Part shown: one piece after another, positions 52,884 through 62,211 of the stretch
Position numbering within the stretch: the first letter of the stretch is position 1
Layout: every line of letters starts with the position of its first letter
Assembly: GCA_002077045.2 (NCBI GenBank)
Contig: KZ111157.1
Coordinates: forward strand, 542,383-606,382
Direction: 5' to 3'
DNA from: Rachicladosporium sp. CCFEE 5018
Taxonomy: Eukaryota > Ascomycota > Dothideomycetes > Cladosporiales > Cladosporiaceae
DNA length: 64,000 nucleotides
Made by a program: the position numbers and the translations under genes
The notes under the pieces: model-generated
What the model was told of the DNA's origin: nothing
The model's input: only the letters and a program-made list of their open reading frames with translations
The model's database searches: none

Positions 52884-54509
52884 ATGGCCTCCAAAGTCGC
52901 CGTCGCTGGCAGCGTGAACGGGAAACTTCTGGGCTTCTTCACCAAGTTGGCCGGACTACAGGCGAAGCAGAATTTCGCTTTTGTAATCGTTGCCGGCGAC
53001 CTTTTCGCAGATCAGGACAGCACCTCGGAAGCAGAGAACTACGAGGTCAAAAAGCTGATGAAGGGTGAAATTACCGTTCCGGTCACCACGTACTTTGCAA
53101 TCGGTCGACGCGAGTTACCCGAGGATGTCGTCTCCCATCTCAAAGAGCACGATGGCGAACTCTGTCCCAATCTCTTCGCACTTGGTCGCAAGGGTCGCGT
53201 GAAGACGAGCGAGGGGTTCAGCATCGTTGCAGTAGGTGGTGCGCATACCGATGGTGATGTCGCCAACCATCCTTACGCCGCTCTCTATACAACCAAGGAC
53301 GCAAGCTCTGCTAAAGGCTACAACGATGCAGATATCCTCGTGACCAGCGAGTGGCCGTCAGCTGTGCGTTATGCGTCTGCCGCTGGTCGCGAAATCAAAC
53401 CTGCCGTCAGCGCAGACTCAATCGCCGAGCTGTGTACTGCGCTGAAGCCGCGATATCACTTTTCCACCGGCGATGCGTACTTTGAGCGCGAGCCTTTTTT
53501 TCATGTCTCGGATCCGCCACGACCAATCACGAGGTTCGTCAGCCTAGCTGAGTTTGGAAATACCGAAAAGAGGAAGTGGATGTACGCATTTTCGTTCGAG
53601 CCATCCGCGTCTCCCCCAACAGTGATGCCCGAGGGCACGACTGCATCGCCATTCACACAAGGTAAGAAGCGTAAGCTGGACAGCCAAGCTGAGTCCTTCA
53701 ACACTCATCGCTTTGCCAATGGCAACGGAGGCGATCAGTACGGTGGACGTGGCGGGAAGCGCATGCGTCGCGCGCCACCGAAGCCGACTGAATGCTACTT
53801 CTGCCTTTCCTTCAACCAGGATGCAGCACATATGATCACGGCTATCGGCGAGCAGGTCTACTTGACGACGTCGAAAGGACCGCTTCCACTCAAGGACACC
53901 TATCCCGAAATCGGATTTCCCGGGCACGTTCTCATCATTCCGGTCGACCACGCCCCGACTCTCTCCGCATTCAGTAACGAAACTCGCGATGCAGTCACGT
54001 CGGAGATGATTGCCATGAAAGACGGTCTACAGAAGATGATCGCTTCGAAAAGTCGTGATGCCGACGGCCACGCCCGCCTGGGCGCGGTGACTTGGGAGAT
54101 CAGCAAGTCGAGCGGCGTGCATCTTCAGTGGCAGTTCCTCCCCATCGCAGCATCTATGATCCAATCCGGCGTGATCGAGGCTGCCTTCGTCGCGGAGGCA
54201 GAGAACTCCGAGTATTCCACCAAGTTCCTCTCCTCCACCACCGAGATCGCAGAAGCCGAGAAGTACGATTACTTCAAGGTGATGATATGGTCAGAGGGCT
54301 TGAGGAAGGACATCCTGCTGCCACTTGATCAGAGCTTCCGCTTCGATCTGCAATTCGGGAGGCGTGTGCTGGGCAAGCTGCTGGGTCTAGAGCCACGGAC
54401 GCACTGGAAGGACTGTCCGCAGAGCAAGGCGGAGGAAGAAGCTGATGCGGAGGTAATGAAGGAGGCCTTCAAGGAATTCGACCCGAGTACGGCTGGAGGA
54501 GCTGAGTAG
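52884..54509 (+). CDS. DRN1: CwfJ-domain protein, Drn1/CWF19L1-like
   Basis: A 541-aa protein in one exon. ATG 52884 (MASKVAVAGSVNGKL) fits the family better than the in-frame ATG at 52842. The N-terminal half is a debranching-enzyme-like metallophosphatase fold without a full metal set (FAFVIVAGDLFAD, FSIVAVGGAHTDGD). Nuclear-signal-like KKRKL and GGKRMRR stretches sit in the linker near 260-310. The C-terminal half is the HIT-like CwfJ region: CYFCLSFNQD, GFPGHVLIIPVDHAPT and LQWQFLPI, then a second CwfJ block ending GLEPRTHWKDCPQSKAEEE. Yeast Drn1 helps the lariat debranching enzyme Dbr1 turn over intron lariats; that role is inferred here. Confidence 0.92.
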   Translation: MASKVAVAGSVNGKLLGFFTKLAGLQAKQNFAFVIVAGDLFADQDSTSEAENYEVKKLMKGEITVPVTTYFAIGRRELPEDVVSHLKEHDGELCPNLFALGRKGRVKTSEGFSIVAVGGAHTDGDVANHPYAALYTTKDASSAKGYNDADILVTSEWPSAVRYASAAGREIKPAVSADSIAELCTALKPRYHFSTGDAYFEREPFFHVSDPPRPITRFVSLAEFGNTEKRKWMYAFSFEPSASPPTVMPEGTTASPFTQGKKRKLDSQAESFNTHRFANGNGGDQYGGRGGKRMRRAPPKPTECYFCLSFNQDAAHMITAIGEQVYLTTSKGPLPLKDTYPEIGFPGHVLIIPVDHAPTLSAFSNETRDAVTSEMIAMKDGLQKMIASKSRDADGHARLGAVTWEISKSSGVHLQWQFLPIAASMIQSGVIEAAFVAEAENSEYSTKFLSSTTEIAEAEKYDYFKVMIWSEGLRKDILLPLDQSFRFDLQFGRRVLGKLLGLEPRTHWKDCPQSKAEEEADAEVMKEAFKEFDPSTAGGAE

Positions 54510-54881
54510 ATGATGCCCCTGGTTCCAACAGGTGAAGTTGGTGGAGGAAGCTGTTTAAGGGGCAGCTAGAGCAAGCCGTGGTGGTATCACGGAGCATAAA
54601 TGTATCAATTGTGTATTCAACAACGACAGCTCTGCGATGTTCAATCCAAAACACTACGACAAGACGCTCTATTATCGTGATGTCCCGGGAGGTAGATCTT
54701 TGCCTTTGTAATCCGGCCATCAAGAGACAACCCCTCCGGAAGAGTTCCACACTATAGATCTATAGTGTGCACTACAACTATGTACTCCCGGAACATCGAG
54801 CTCTCTACATGTAGCCATTATCATTATCCGAAGGGACATACTGCATTAACTTGCTGCTCTTAGCAGTCCCCATCGCCCATC
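54510..54881. other. Intergenic with a perfect palindrome
   Basis: 3' flank of the Drn1-like gene and promoter of IST1. It contains the 22-bp palindrome at 54748-54769. No other element seen. Confidence 0.5.
54748..54769. promoter_or_regulatory. Perfect 22-bp palindrome
   Basis: Each half is CACACTATAGA read inward, with no spacer. It lies 113-134 bp upstream of the IST1 ATG. The symmetry is exact; a regulatory function is only inferred. Confidence 0.5.
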
Positions 54882-55781
54882 ATGCCCGCTACCTCGCCCC
54901 TCACCAACAAAATCAAAGTCCAACTCAAATTAGGCATCGCTCGTCTACGAATGGTCCAACAGAAAGACACAGCAGTAGCCAAACAGCAGCGTCGAGCGAT
55001 GGCACTGCTTCTCGAGCAAGGAAAAGAAGAAAGCGCAAAGATCCGCGTCGAGAATATCATCCGCACGGACATGAACACGGAGCTTCTCGAAATCTTAGAA
55101 CTCTACTGCGAGCTACTGTCAGCTCGGGCTGGCCTGCTGGAGTCGAAGGAGTGTGATCCTGGACTAGAGGAAGCAGTGAAGAGCCTCATCTACGCTGCGC
55201 CGAAGGTGGAAGGGGTAAAGGAGTTGACCACCGTGAGGCAGCTGCTGGCGGAGAAGTACGGGAAGGAATTCACGCTTGAGGCTGTGGAGAACAGAGATGG
55301 GAAGGTCTCGAAACGAGTGCTAGATCGGACGAAGGTGGAGCCGCCGGCGAAGGAGCTTGTGGAGGCCTATCTCGGTGCGATTGCTGAGGCTTACGGGATT
55401 GACTGGCCGCCCGGCACGCATGCTAAGAGGGCTGCTGAGGCTGCCGCGGAGGCAAACGGAGACAACGATGAAGACGACGACGATGATGCAACGGGTGGTC
55501 AGAAGGTCAAGGCACTGGAGGCGCCTTTGGCAACGGACGACCTGAGCAAGGCGACACCACCTAGGGACTTTGGGCCGAAGAGCCCCGTGTCCGTAGCACC
55601 TCCGAGCCCCAGTACTGATGACGTGAGACCCAAGATCACGGGAGCGGATCTAAAGCCCAGCAAGAAGATGACTGACGCAGGTAAGAAGGGTGCAGCTACT
55701 GATGGCAAAGCCGGCGGGCCTGGTGGCAAGATCCCAGATGTGAACGAGCTTGCTGCGAGGTTTGCGCAGCTCAAGCGATGA
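54882..55781 (+). CDS. IST1: IST1, ESCRT-III-like factor
   Basis: A 299-aa protein in one exon. IST1 works at endosomes with Did2 and Vps4 to control ESCRT-III disassembly and multivesicular-body sorting. The N-terminal 190 residues are the IST1 helical domain: NKIKVQLKLGIARLRMVQQK, KQQRRAMALLLEQGKEESAKIRVENIIRTD and LLEILELYCELLSAR. A disordered acidic linker follows (NGDNDEDDDDD). The C-terminus VNELAARFAQLKR is a MIT-interacting motif of type 1, the docking site for the Vps4 MIT domain. Length and layout are normal. Confidence 0.95.
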   Translation: MPATSPLTNKIKVQLKLGIARLRMVQQKDTAVAKQQRRAMALLLEQGKEESAKIRVENIIRTDMNTELLEILELYCELLSARAGLLESKECDPGLEEAVKSLIYAAPKVEGVKELTTVRQLLAEKYGKEFTLEAVENRDGKVSKRVLDRTKVEPPAKELVEAYLGAIAEAYGIDWPPGTHAKRAAEAAAEANGDNDEDDDDDATGGQKVKALEAPLATDDLSKATPPRDFGPKSPVSVAPPSPSTDDVRPKITGADLKPSKKMTDAGKKGAATDGKAGGPGGKIPDVNELAARFAQLKR

Positions 55782-55950
55782 GTGGGTGACTGGCATGATT
55801 GGCAACGGATGATAGGACGACATGACTGGATTCCATGACTACCGTTGGAGGAGTTGCTATTTGGCATTCGTCCCAATCAGGCCTTTATCAAGACAGCTGT
55901 TGACTGCCCACCCATTCGCTCCCAAGCAGTCTGCATACCATACGGGAACG

Positions 55951-56502
55951 ATGGAAAGTCCCGGCCAACCCGAAAACCTGCATTGTCAGATCTGGGAACT
56001 AGTTCACCTCGTCAATGCAGCCACTCACGGTCTTTCGACTTGTTTGTCACTGAACGACTTGCTCCACGCCGCGAAATCAGCCGAAGACGAAGCGCTGATA
56101 ATGTTATACAACATGTGCCTCAGCTCCAGCATGACCTCTCTTCGCAACTTTGTCGCAACGTGTGCACGAGTCGGTGACAGCATGCCGAAGGACATCCCAC
56201 AAGGCGAAACCCAAGAGACGTACTCAGAGTCGCGCACATACCAGTCCGTGATGGTTGCAGCATCCCGCTCGAGAGACATTGCGCCCCTGCTGTCTCTGCT
56301 GGACAGGAAGGAGGTGAGGACTGTCGGCCAGGCGACCCAAGGAGGAGGGTACCAAGAAGCTCGAGCGGTCGCTGAGTTCGACGGGTGGGCACAGTGCTAT
56401 GAGCTGGATGATTTGCAGATGCTCTGCACGGAGATGCTTGCTTGGCGTGACTGTGTGGTTGGGTGGAAGACGTGCCGGAGGAAGTGGAGTGCGCCGCTGT
56501 GA
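55951..56502 (+). CDS. Small protein, unknown function
   Basis: The frame from ATG 55951 encodes 183 aa; an in-frame ATG at 55822 would add 43 residues with a poorer composition. The protein looks soluble and helical (IWELVHLVNAATHGL, LNDLLHAAKSAEDEALIMLYNM, SRDIAPLLSLLDRKEV) and ends with DDLQMLCTEMLAWRDCVVGW. I recognise no family or motif. It begins 170 bp after IST1 on the same strand. The coding call rests on ordered composition only. Confidence 0.45.
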   Translation: MESPGQPENLHCQIWELVHLVNAATHGLSTCLSLNDLLHAAKSAEDEALIMLYNMCLSSSMTSLRNFVATCARVGDSMPKDIPQGETQETYSESRTYQSVMVAASRSRDIAPLLSLLDRKEVRTVGQATQGGGYQEARAVAEFDGWAQCYELDDLQMLCTEMLAWRDCVVGWKTCRRKWSAPL

Positions 56503-56767
56503 TCGAGAGCGAGAGGCATTCAGGCCGTGCGGGACGCATATTTCGATTGGGAAGCACTGCTCGCGGCGCAGCAACGTCCACGGTCGCTGCCGGCGTTTGA
56601 CTTCAGCGCACAGCTGTGTCTGCGCTTCGCCCCGATAATCTGCAGCTAAGTTACGCCACAAGCGCCACCACTACAAAACCTCCTGAGAGAACAGAGGACG
56701 AGATGATTATCTCAATATCTATACATGGACACCTTCACGGCAACCACGGTTTTGCTCCAGAGTCAAC

Positions 56768-57604
56768 ATGGGAGCCGCAACGTACGCTATATGGATCGTG
56801 GTGATCGTTGGGCTCGCCGCAGCCTGTGTCAAAGCCCTGTCCATTCGTACGAATATGGAACTGTCGACCATCGCCAGCTACCATGTCAATTCCAGCATCT
56901 TGCAATCATCTGAGACTCGTGAAGCATGCGGCTCAGCATATACAATGCATGGCTCCAACTACATTACGACACTACCTCCACTTATCTTGGATGATCCTTC
57001 CCCGGTAGACTTCATACACGTCCGCGCTGATCTCAAACTTCCGATGTACCCTCTGCCATACATTCGTGAGATCGAGACTACATTCACGCTTCTATTGCGC
57101 ACCATGGCCGATCGCTTGTAACGTTCACCATACGGCTGGTACGCATGGCTCGGATCCTGGCGAGACTCGAATCAGCGAAAGACCTTCAGCCCAAGTCACA
57201 TCCGCGCGCTACGCTTCGAGAGAGGGGACACTTTCTGTGGCGCCTTTCGCGTCGTCGACCGCAAAGCAGCTAAGATCGAAATCGCCTTCGCAGATGGCGA
57301 CGTCTTCGAACGCATCGTCTTCAGTCTCTGGGACGCCGATTACTTACCGGAGTACAAGCGCGCGCCCTCACACAATCGACAGCATCCTAGATGCATTCTG
57401 CGATGCGATAGACTGCAGTGGGTGGAGAAGGGCAGTGGCGTCCTGCCATTACGAGACAGTGCCCGGGCAGTCTGGTGGCATCGGTATCTGGGCTGGAGGA
57501 CTATGGTAGAGGGCGGGAAGTTCTTGAGGCAGCGCAGGCTTGATTCGCTGCCGGGGTGTGAGTGGGAGAGGGAGCTTTGGTTGCAGTGTATTGCGGCGTG
57601 GTGA
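56768..57604 (+). pseudogene. Interrupted frame with an in-frame TAA, unknown family
   Basis: One frame runs from ATG 56768 to TGA 57602-57604 with a single stop, TAA at 57119-57121. The upstream part (117 aa) begins with a hydrophobic segment (TYAIWIVVIVGLAAACV). The downstream part (from 57131) is protein-like: YGWYAWLGSW, FSPSHIRALRFERGDTFCGA, RKAAKIEIAFADGDVFE and WWHRYLGWRTM. It resembles small uncharacterised fungal proteins with a FxxxHIxxLxFExGD...CGxYRV pattern. No AG acceptor lies between the TAA and the YGWY block, so splicing cannot remove the stop while keeping that block. I read it as a recently broken gene or a base error. Confidence 0.5.
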
Positions 57605-58052
57605 TGAACAACCTGGATCGCCTGTAGCGGGTCTAAGTGGCAGAGAGTCATGAGAGTATGTGGGCACAGACCTGCGGAGTGGGACATCTCGCGCGTCGTG
57701 AGGCTGGACAATATGTACTGCATGTGTAACATCCCGCATACATCGACCTCGTCTATCTCCATATGCTAAGTCTGTATCACCTTCTTTCACCACAGCGCTG
57801 AGCGTCAAGCTGCTGAGCTCCAACTCCACCCGATGCCGGTCTCTACGTCACATTGGGAAGGTGGGCCATATCACAAATCAACCGTGAAGGCATACTTCGC
57901 CCTGGTATTTGACTGCACCACGTAATGTACCCACCCTCCGAGGCATACTGATGCAAGGCTGAGTATCTTCTCCATTCCCACCTTTTCTCTTCTAGCGGTG
58001 CCCTCTTTCCTGCTTCGTAACCTCAAGCGCGAAACCGGTGAATGTACATAAT
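57605..58052. other. Intergenic, 5-oxoprolinase promoter
   Basis: No coding frame or repeat recognised between the interrupted frame and the 5-oxoprolinase start. Confidence 0.5.
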
Positions 58053-61000
58053 ATGGCGGACTCGACAGCAAGCAGCGGAGGCATCCGCATCGCTATCGAT
58101 CGTGGTGGGACGTTTACAGACTGTGTCGGCAACCCGGGCAGTGGCCGCATGGAAGACGACGTGATCATCAAGCTGCTTTCGGTGGATCCTCAAAACTACG
58201 ACGATGCGCCTCTGGAAGGCATACGACGGCTATTGGCACGCTTCACCGGCGAAGAGACGCCTCGAGGCCAGCCGCTGGACACGAGCAAGATCGAGAGCAT
58301 ACGAATGGGGACGACAGTCGCCACGAACGCACTATTAGAGAGGAAGGGCGAGGATATCGCGCTGGTGGTCACGAAGGGATTCAAGGACTGCTTAGAGATT
58401 GGAAACCAGAGTCGACCGAACATCTTTGACTTGGCGATTCGGAAGCCGGAGACGTTATACAAGAAGGTCGTGGAGATCGATGAGAGAGTCACACTGGAGG
58501 ACTACGCAGAAGACCCAACGCGCCATGCTACTGAGGCGCCGAGTGTACAGGATGCTGAAGAGGGTGCTGAGATAGTGAAGGGACTCAGCGGGGAGGCAGT
58601 GCGAATACTACGAAGACCAGAAGAGGATGCGATACGGCAGCAGTTGCAGGGCGTGTATGATACTGGGCTGCGAAGCATAGCAGTCTGCTTGATGCACGGC
58701 TACACGTATCCGCAACATGAGGCGCTTGTCGGTAAGATCGCAAGAGAGATAGGGTTCTCGCATGTATCGCTGAGCCACGAGCTCATGCCCATGATCAAGC
58801 TCGTTCCTCGCGCGACCTCCGCTTGCGCAGACGCATATCTCACGCCCGCAATACGGAAGTACATCGATGGCTTCCAAGCCGGCTTCTCGGGTGGGCTAGG
58901 AACAGAGTCCGTCAAGCACGAGCAAGGTGCGAAGGGTGCGCGATGCGAGTTCATGCAGTCAGATGGCGGCTTGGTGGACGTAGATGGGTTCTCTGGACTA
59001 CGTGCTATTCTATCCGGGCCTGCTGGCGGCGTCGTCGGCTATGCGCTCACCTCGTATGACCCAGAGACCAAGATTTCGGTGATCGGGTTCGATATGGGAG
59101 GAACGAGCACAGATGTGAGCAGATATGGGTCTGGACGATACGATCACGTGTTCGAGACTACGACCGCAGGCGTGACAATACAGTCACCTCAACTGGACAT
59201 CAACACAGTCGCCGCGGGCGGTGGTAGCAGACTGTTCTGGCGGAACGGACTGTTCGTAGTGGGACCAGAGAGTGCGAGTGCACATCCTGGACCGGCTTGC
59301 TATCGTAAGGGTGGGCCTTTGACAATCACAGACGCGAACCTCTTCCTCGGACGACTACTGCCAGACTTCTTTCCCAAGATCTTCGGCAAGAACGAGGACG
59401 AGGGACTCGACGAGCAGGCCTCGAGAAGTCTCTTCGATGAACTCACGAAGCAGATCAATTCCGACATTAGAGCGTCTTCGCAAAGTGACAAGGAAATGAG
59501 CGTCGACGAGATCGCCTACGGTTTCGTCAAGATTGCGAATGAAACTATGACACGGCCCATCAGGAGCTTGACGGAAGCTCGAGGTCACGACACGAGTAAG
59601 CATCGACTTGCGACATTTGGTGGAGCAGGCGGGCAGCACGCTGTTGCCATAGCGCAGGCGCTTGGCATCAGCCAGATATTGGTGCACCGGTATTCTTCAG
59701 TCCTATCGGCCTATGGAATGGCTCTTGCGGACGTAGTGGACGAGCAGCAGGAGCCTGAGTCCAAGGTCTGGAGTAATTCCGACGAAGATGTGAAGAAGTA
59801 TTTGCAAGGCAAGATGGCCGACTTGAAGAGCAAGTGCACCACAAAATTACGGGATCAGGGCTTTATAGAAGAGCAGATACACTTCGAGGAGTATCTCAAC
59901 ATGCGCTACCGCGGCACAGAGTCTGCGCTGATGATCGTGCGACCGAGCGAAAAGGAGGCAAAAACTGAGTACGACGGCGATGAGTGGGCTTTTGGTAAGG
60001 CTTTCGTTAAACAGCACGAGCAGGAGTTTGGCTTCACACTGCCGGACCGGGATATCATTGTAGACGACGTACGTGCAAGAGGCATCGGCAAGACGTTCAC
60101 CGGCCTCGAAAAGACGGTCGATCAACAACTGAGAGCCATCAAGCCCAAAGACCTTGGCAAGGAGGAGAAGCAGCATGGGAGGCAGTCCGTCTACTTCGAG
60201 GGCGGCAGACAAGACACCGCGATATACAAGCTTGAAGATCTTGCCGTAGTAGACCGGATTAAAGGTCCCGCGATCATCGCCGACGGTACGCAGACTATCG
60301 TCATCACGCCCGATGCATCTGCACTGATCATTGGAACCCACATCGTTATCAACATCGGCGAAAGCTCAGGTGACCAGCAAGTCAGCACCACGAAGGTCGA
60401 TCCGATCATGCTCTCCATCTTTGCGCACCGTTTCATGGCAATTGCTGAGCAGATGGGTCGGGCCCTGCAGAAGACCTCCGTCTCGACGAACGTCAAGGAG
60501 CGACTAGACTACTCCTGCGCTCTCTTCGACGCGGACGGCGGCTTAGTCGCCAACGCGCCTCACTTGCCCGTCCATCTCGGCAGTATGTCAACTTGTGTGA
60601 AAAAGCAGTCCGAAATCTGGCGAGGCGAACTGAAGAAGGGAGATGTGTTGGTCAGCAACCACCCGATGTTCGGCGGAACGCATCTACCTGATATCACTGT
60701 CATTACGCCTGCGTTTTCCGGCGACAACATTATGTTCTACGTAGCTAGTCGAGCGCACCATGCAGATATTGGAGGCATACTACCCGGATCTATGCCGCCA
60801 CACTCACGAGAGCTGTTCCAAGAGGGCGCTAGCATCAAGACCGAGAAGCTCGTCAGCGAGGGCCACTTCAATGAAGAGCGAATTATCGAGCTCCTGCTGA
60901 GAGAACCCGCAAAGTACCCAGGGTGCTCTGGTACGCGGTGTCTAGCGGACAACCTGAACGATCTCAAAGCACAGATTGCCGCAAACCAGAAGGGCATCAA

Positions 61001-62183
61001 TCTCATCAGCTCGCTGATCGCTGACTACGGCGAAGACGTAGTACAATTCTACATGCACAGCATCCAGTCCAACGCCGAGGACAGCGTCCGCACCCTGCTG
61101 AAAGGCGTGAGCAAGCGCTTCGAAGGCCAGGATCTGAGTGCAGTAGACTACATGGACGATGGCAGCCCGATCAAACTCAAAGTTACAATCGATGGTGGCA
61201 AGGGAGAAGCAGTCTTCGATTTCACAGGCACAGGGCCAGAAGTCTATGGCAACATCAACGCACCTGAGGCTGTGACATACAGTGCTATCATCTACTGTCT
61301 CCGATGTCTTATCAAGGAGGACATCCCGCTGAACCAGGGCTGCTTGGCGCCTATAACTGTCAAGATTCCCAAGAAGTCCTTCCTCTCACCTTCTGGCACT
61401 GCTGCCGTCGTTGGCGGTAATGTCTTGACTAGCCAGCGCGTGACGGATGTTGTTCTCAAAGCCTTCCACGCATGCGCTGCAAGCCAGGGCGACTGCAATA
61501 ATCTAACCTTTGGCTTTGGCGGCAATGTCTCTGGCGAGAAGGAAGTGAAGGGTTTCGGCTACTATGAGACGATTGCTGGTGGCTCTGGTGCTGGACCCGA
61601 TTGGGACGGCACGAATGGTGTGCACACGCACATGACCAATACACGAATTACGGACAGCGAAGTTTTCGAGCGGCGATATCCGGTCATCTTGCGAGAGTTC
61701 AGTCTCCGCGACGGGAGCCACGGAGCCGGCCAGCATAAGGGCGGCGATGGAGTCGTGCGTGACATCGAGTTCAGGATCCCGGTGCAAGTCTCCATACTGA
61801 GCGAGCGGCGAGTATATCATCCATATGGCCTCGAGAGTGGCGAGGATGCTCAGTGTGGGCAGAACCTCTGGGTGCGGAAGGTGCCCAAACTGGATGGCAG
61901 TGATGCCGATGTCACCACCAATGGCGACAATACGCGCGCTGGGGCTACCGGAAGCCCAGAGGAGAAGCTTGATGAGGAAGTCCGCTACATTAATTTGGGC
62001 GGGAAGAACACTGCGAGCATGCAGCCTGGCGAACGCATTATTATCATGACGCCTGGAGGCGGTGGCTGGGGTCCAGTGGGTAAGGACCCGGCTTCCCAGC
62101 AGCATACGCGACAAGATCCAAAGCATGGCTGGCGTGGTGGCAGTATTGCATCAAGGCAGGCGGAAGCCGAGGCGTCAGCTTGA
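58053..62183 (+). CDS. OXP1: 5-oxoprolinase (ATP-hydrolysing)
   Basis: One exon of 4131 nt encoding 1376 aa. It converts 5-oxo-L-proline to glutamate with ATP, the last salvage step of glutathione turnover. The start is ATG 58053 (MADSTASSGG). The N-terminal half is the hydantoinase-A module: IAIDRGGTFTDCVG, MGTTVATNALLERKGE, the large-domain IGFDMGGTSTDVSRYG with the ATP-binding glycines, and TFGGAGGQHAV. The C-terminal half, from about residue 790, is the hydantoinase-B module: FAHRFMAIAEQMG, LVSNHPMFGGTHLPDITV, GAGPDWDGTNGVHTHMTNTR and a Gly-rich end MTPGGGGWG. It is longer than yeast Oxp1 (1286) mainly through loops. UBA4 ends 28 bp away on the other strand. Confidence 0.97.
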   Translation: MADSTASSGGIRIAIDRGGTFTDCVGNPGSGRMEDDVIIKLLSVDPQNYDDAPLEGIRRLLARFTGEETPRGQPLDTSKIESIRMGTTVATNALLERKGEDIALVVTKGFKDCLEIGNQSRPNIFDLAIRKPETLYKKVVEIDERVTLEDYAEDPTRHATEAPSVQDAEEGAEIVKGLSGEAVRILRRPEEDAIRQQLQGVYDTGLRSIAVCLMHGYTYPQHEALVGKIAREIGFSHVSLSHELMPMIKLVPRATSACADAYLTPAIRKYIDGFQAGFSGGLGTESVKHEQGAKGARCEFMQSDGGLVDVDGFSGLRAILSGPAGGVVGYALTSYDPETKISVIGFDMGGTSTDVSRYGSGRYDHVFETTTAGVTIQSPQLDINTVAAGGGSRLFWRNGLFVVGPESASAHPGPACYRKGGPLTITDANLFLGRLLPDFFPKIFGKNEDEGLDEQASRSLFDELTKQINSDIRASSQSDKEMSVDEIAYGFVKIANETMTRPIRSLTEARGHDTSKHRLATFGGAGGQHAVAIAQALGISQILVHRYSSVLSAYGMALADVVDEQQEPESKVWSNSDEDVKKYLQGKMADLKSKCTTKLRDQGFIEEQIHFEEYLNMRYRGTESALMIVRPSEKEAKTEYDGDEWAFGKAFVKQHEQEFGFTLPDRDIIVDDVRARGIGKTFTGLEKTVDQQLRAIKPKDLGKEEKQHGRQSVYFEGGRQDTAIYKLEDLAVVDRIKGPAIIADGTQTIVITPDASALIIGTHIVINIGESSGDQQVSTTKVDPIMLSIFAHRFMAIAEQMGRALQKTSVSTNVKERLDYSCALFDADGGLVANAPHLPVHLGSMSTCVKKQSEIWRGELKKGDVLVSNHPMFGGTHLPDITVITPAFSGDNIMFYVASRAHHADIGGILPGSMPPHSRELFQEGASIKTEKLVSEGHFNEERIIELLLREPAKYPGCSGTRCLADNLNDLKAQIAANQKGINLISSLIADYGEDVVQFYMHSIQSNAEDSVRTLLKGVSKRFEGQDLSAVDYMDDGSPIKLKVTIDGGKGEAVFDFTGTGPEVYGNINAPEAVTYSAIIYCLRCLIKEDIPLNQGCLAPITVKIPKKSFLSPSGTAAVVGGNVLTSQRVTDVVLKAFHACAASQGDCNNLTFGFGGNVSGEKEVKGFGYYETIAGGSGAGPDWDGTNGVHTHMTNTRITDSEVFERRYPVILREFSLRDGSHGAGQHKGGDGVVRDIEFRIPVQVSILSERRVYHPYGLESGEDAQCGQNLWVRKVPKLDGSDADVTTNGDNTRAGATGSPEEKLDEEVRYINLGGKNTASMQPGERIIIMTPGGGGWGPVGKDPASQQHTRQDPKHGWRGGSIASRQAEAEASA

Positions 62184-62211
62184 GCTAGGGTCACGGCGAC
62201 TTTACAAGAGC

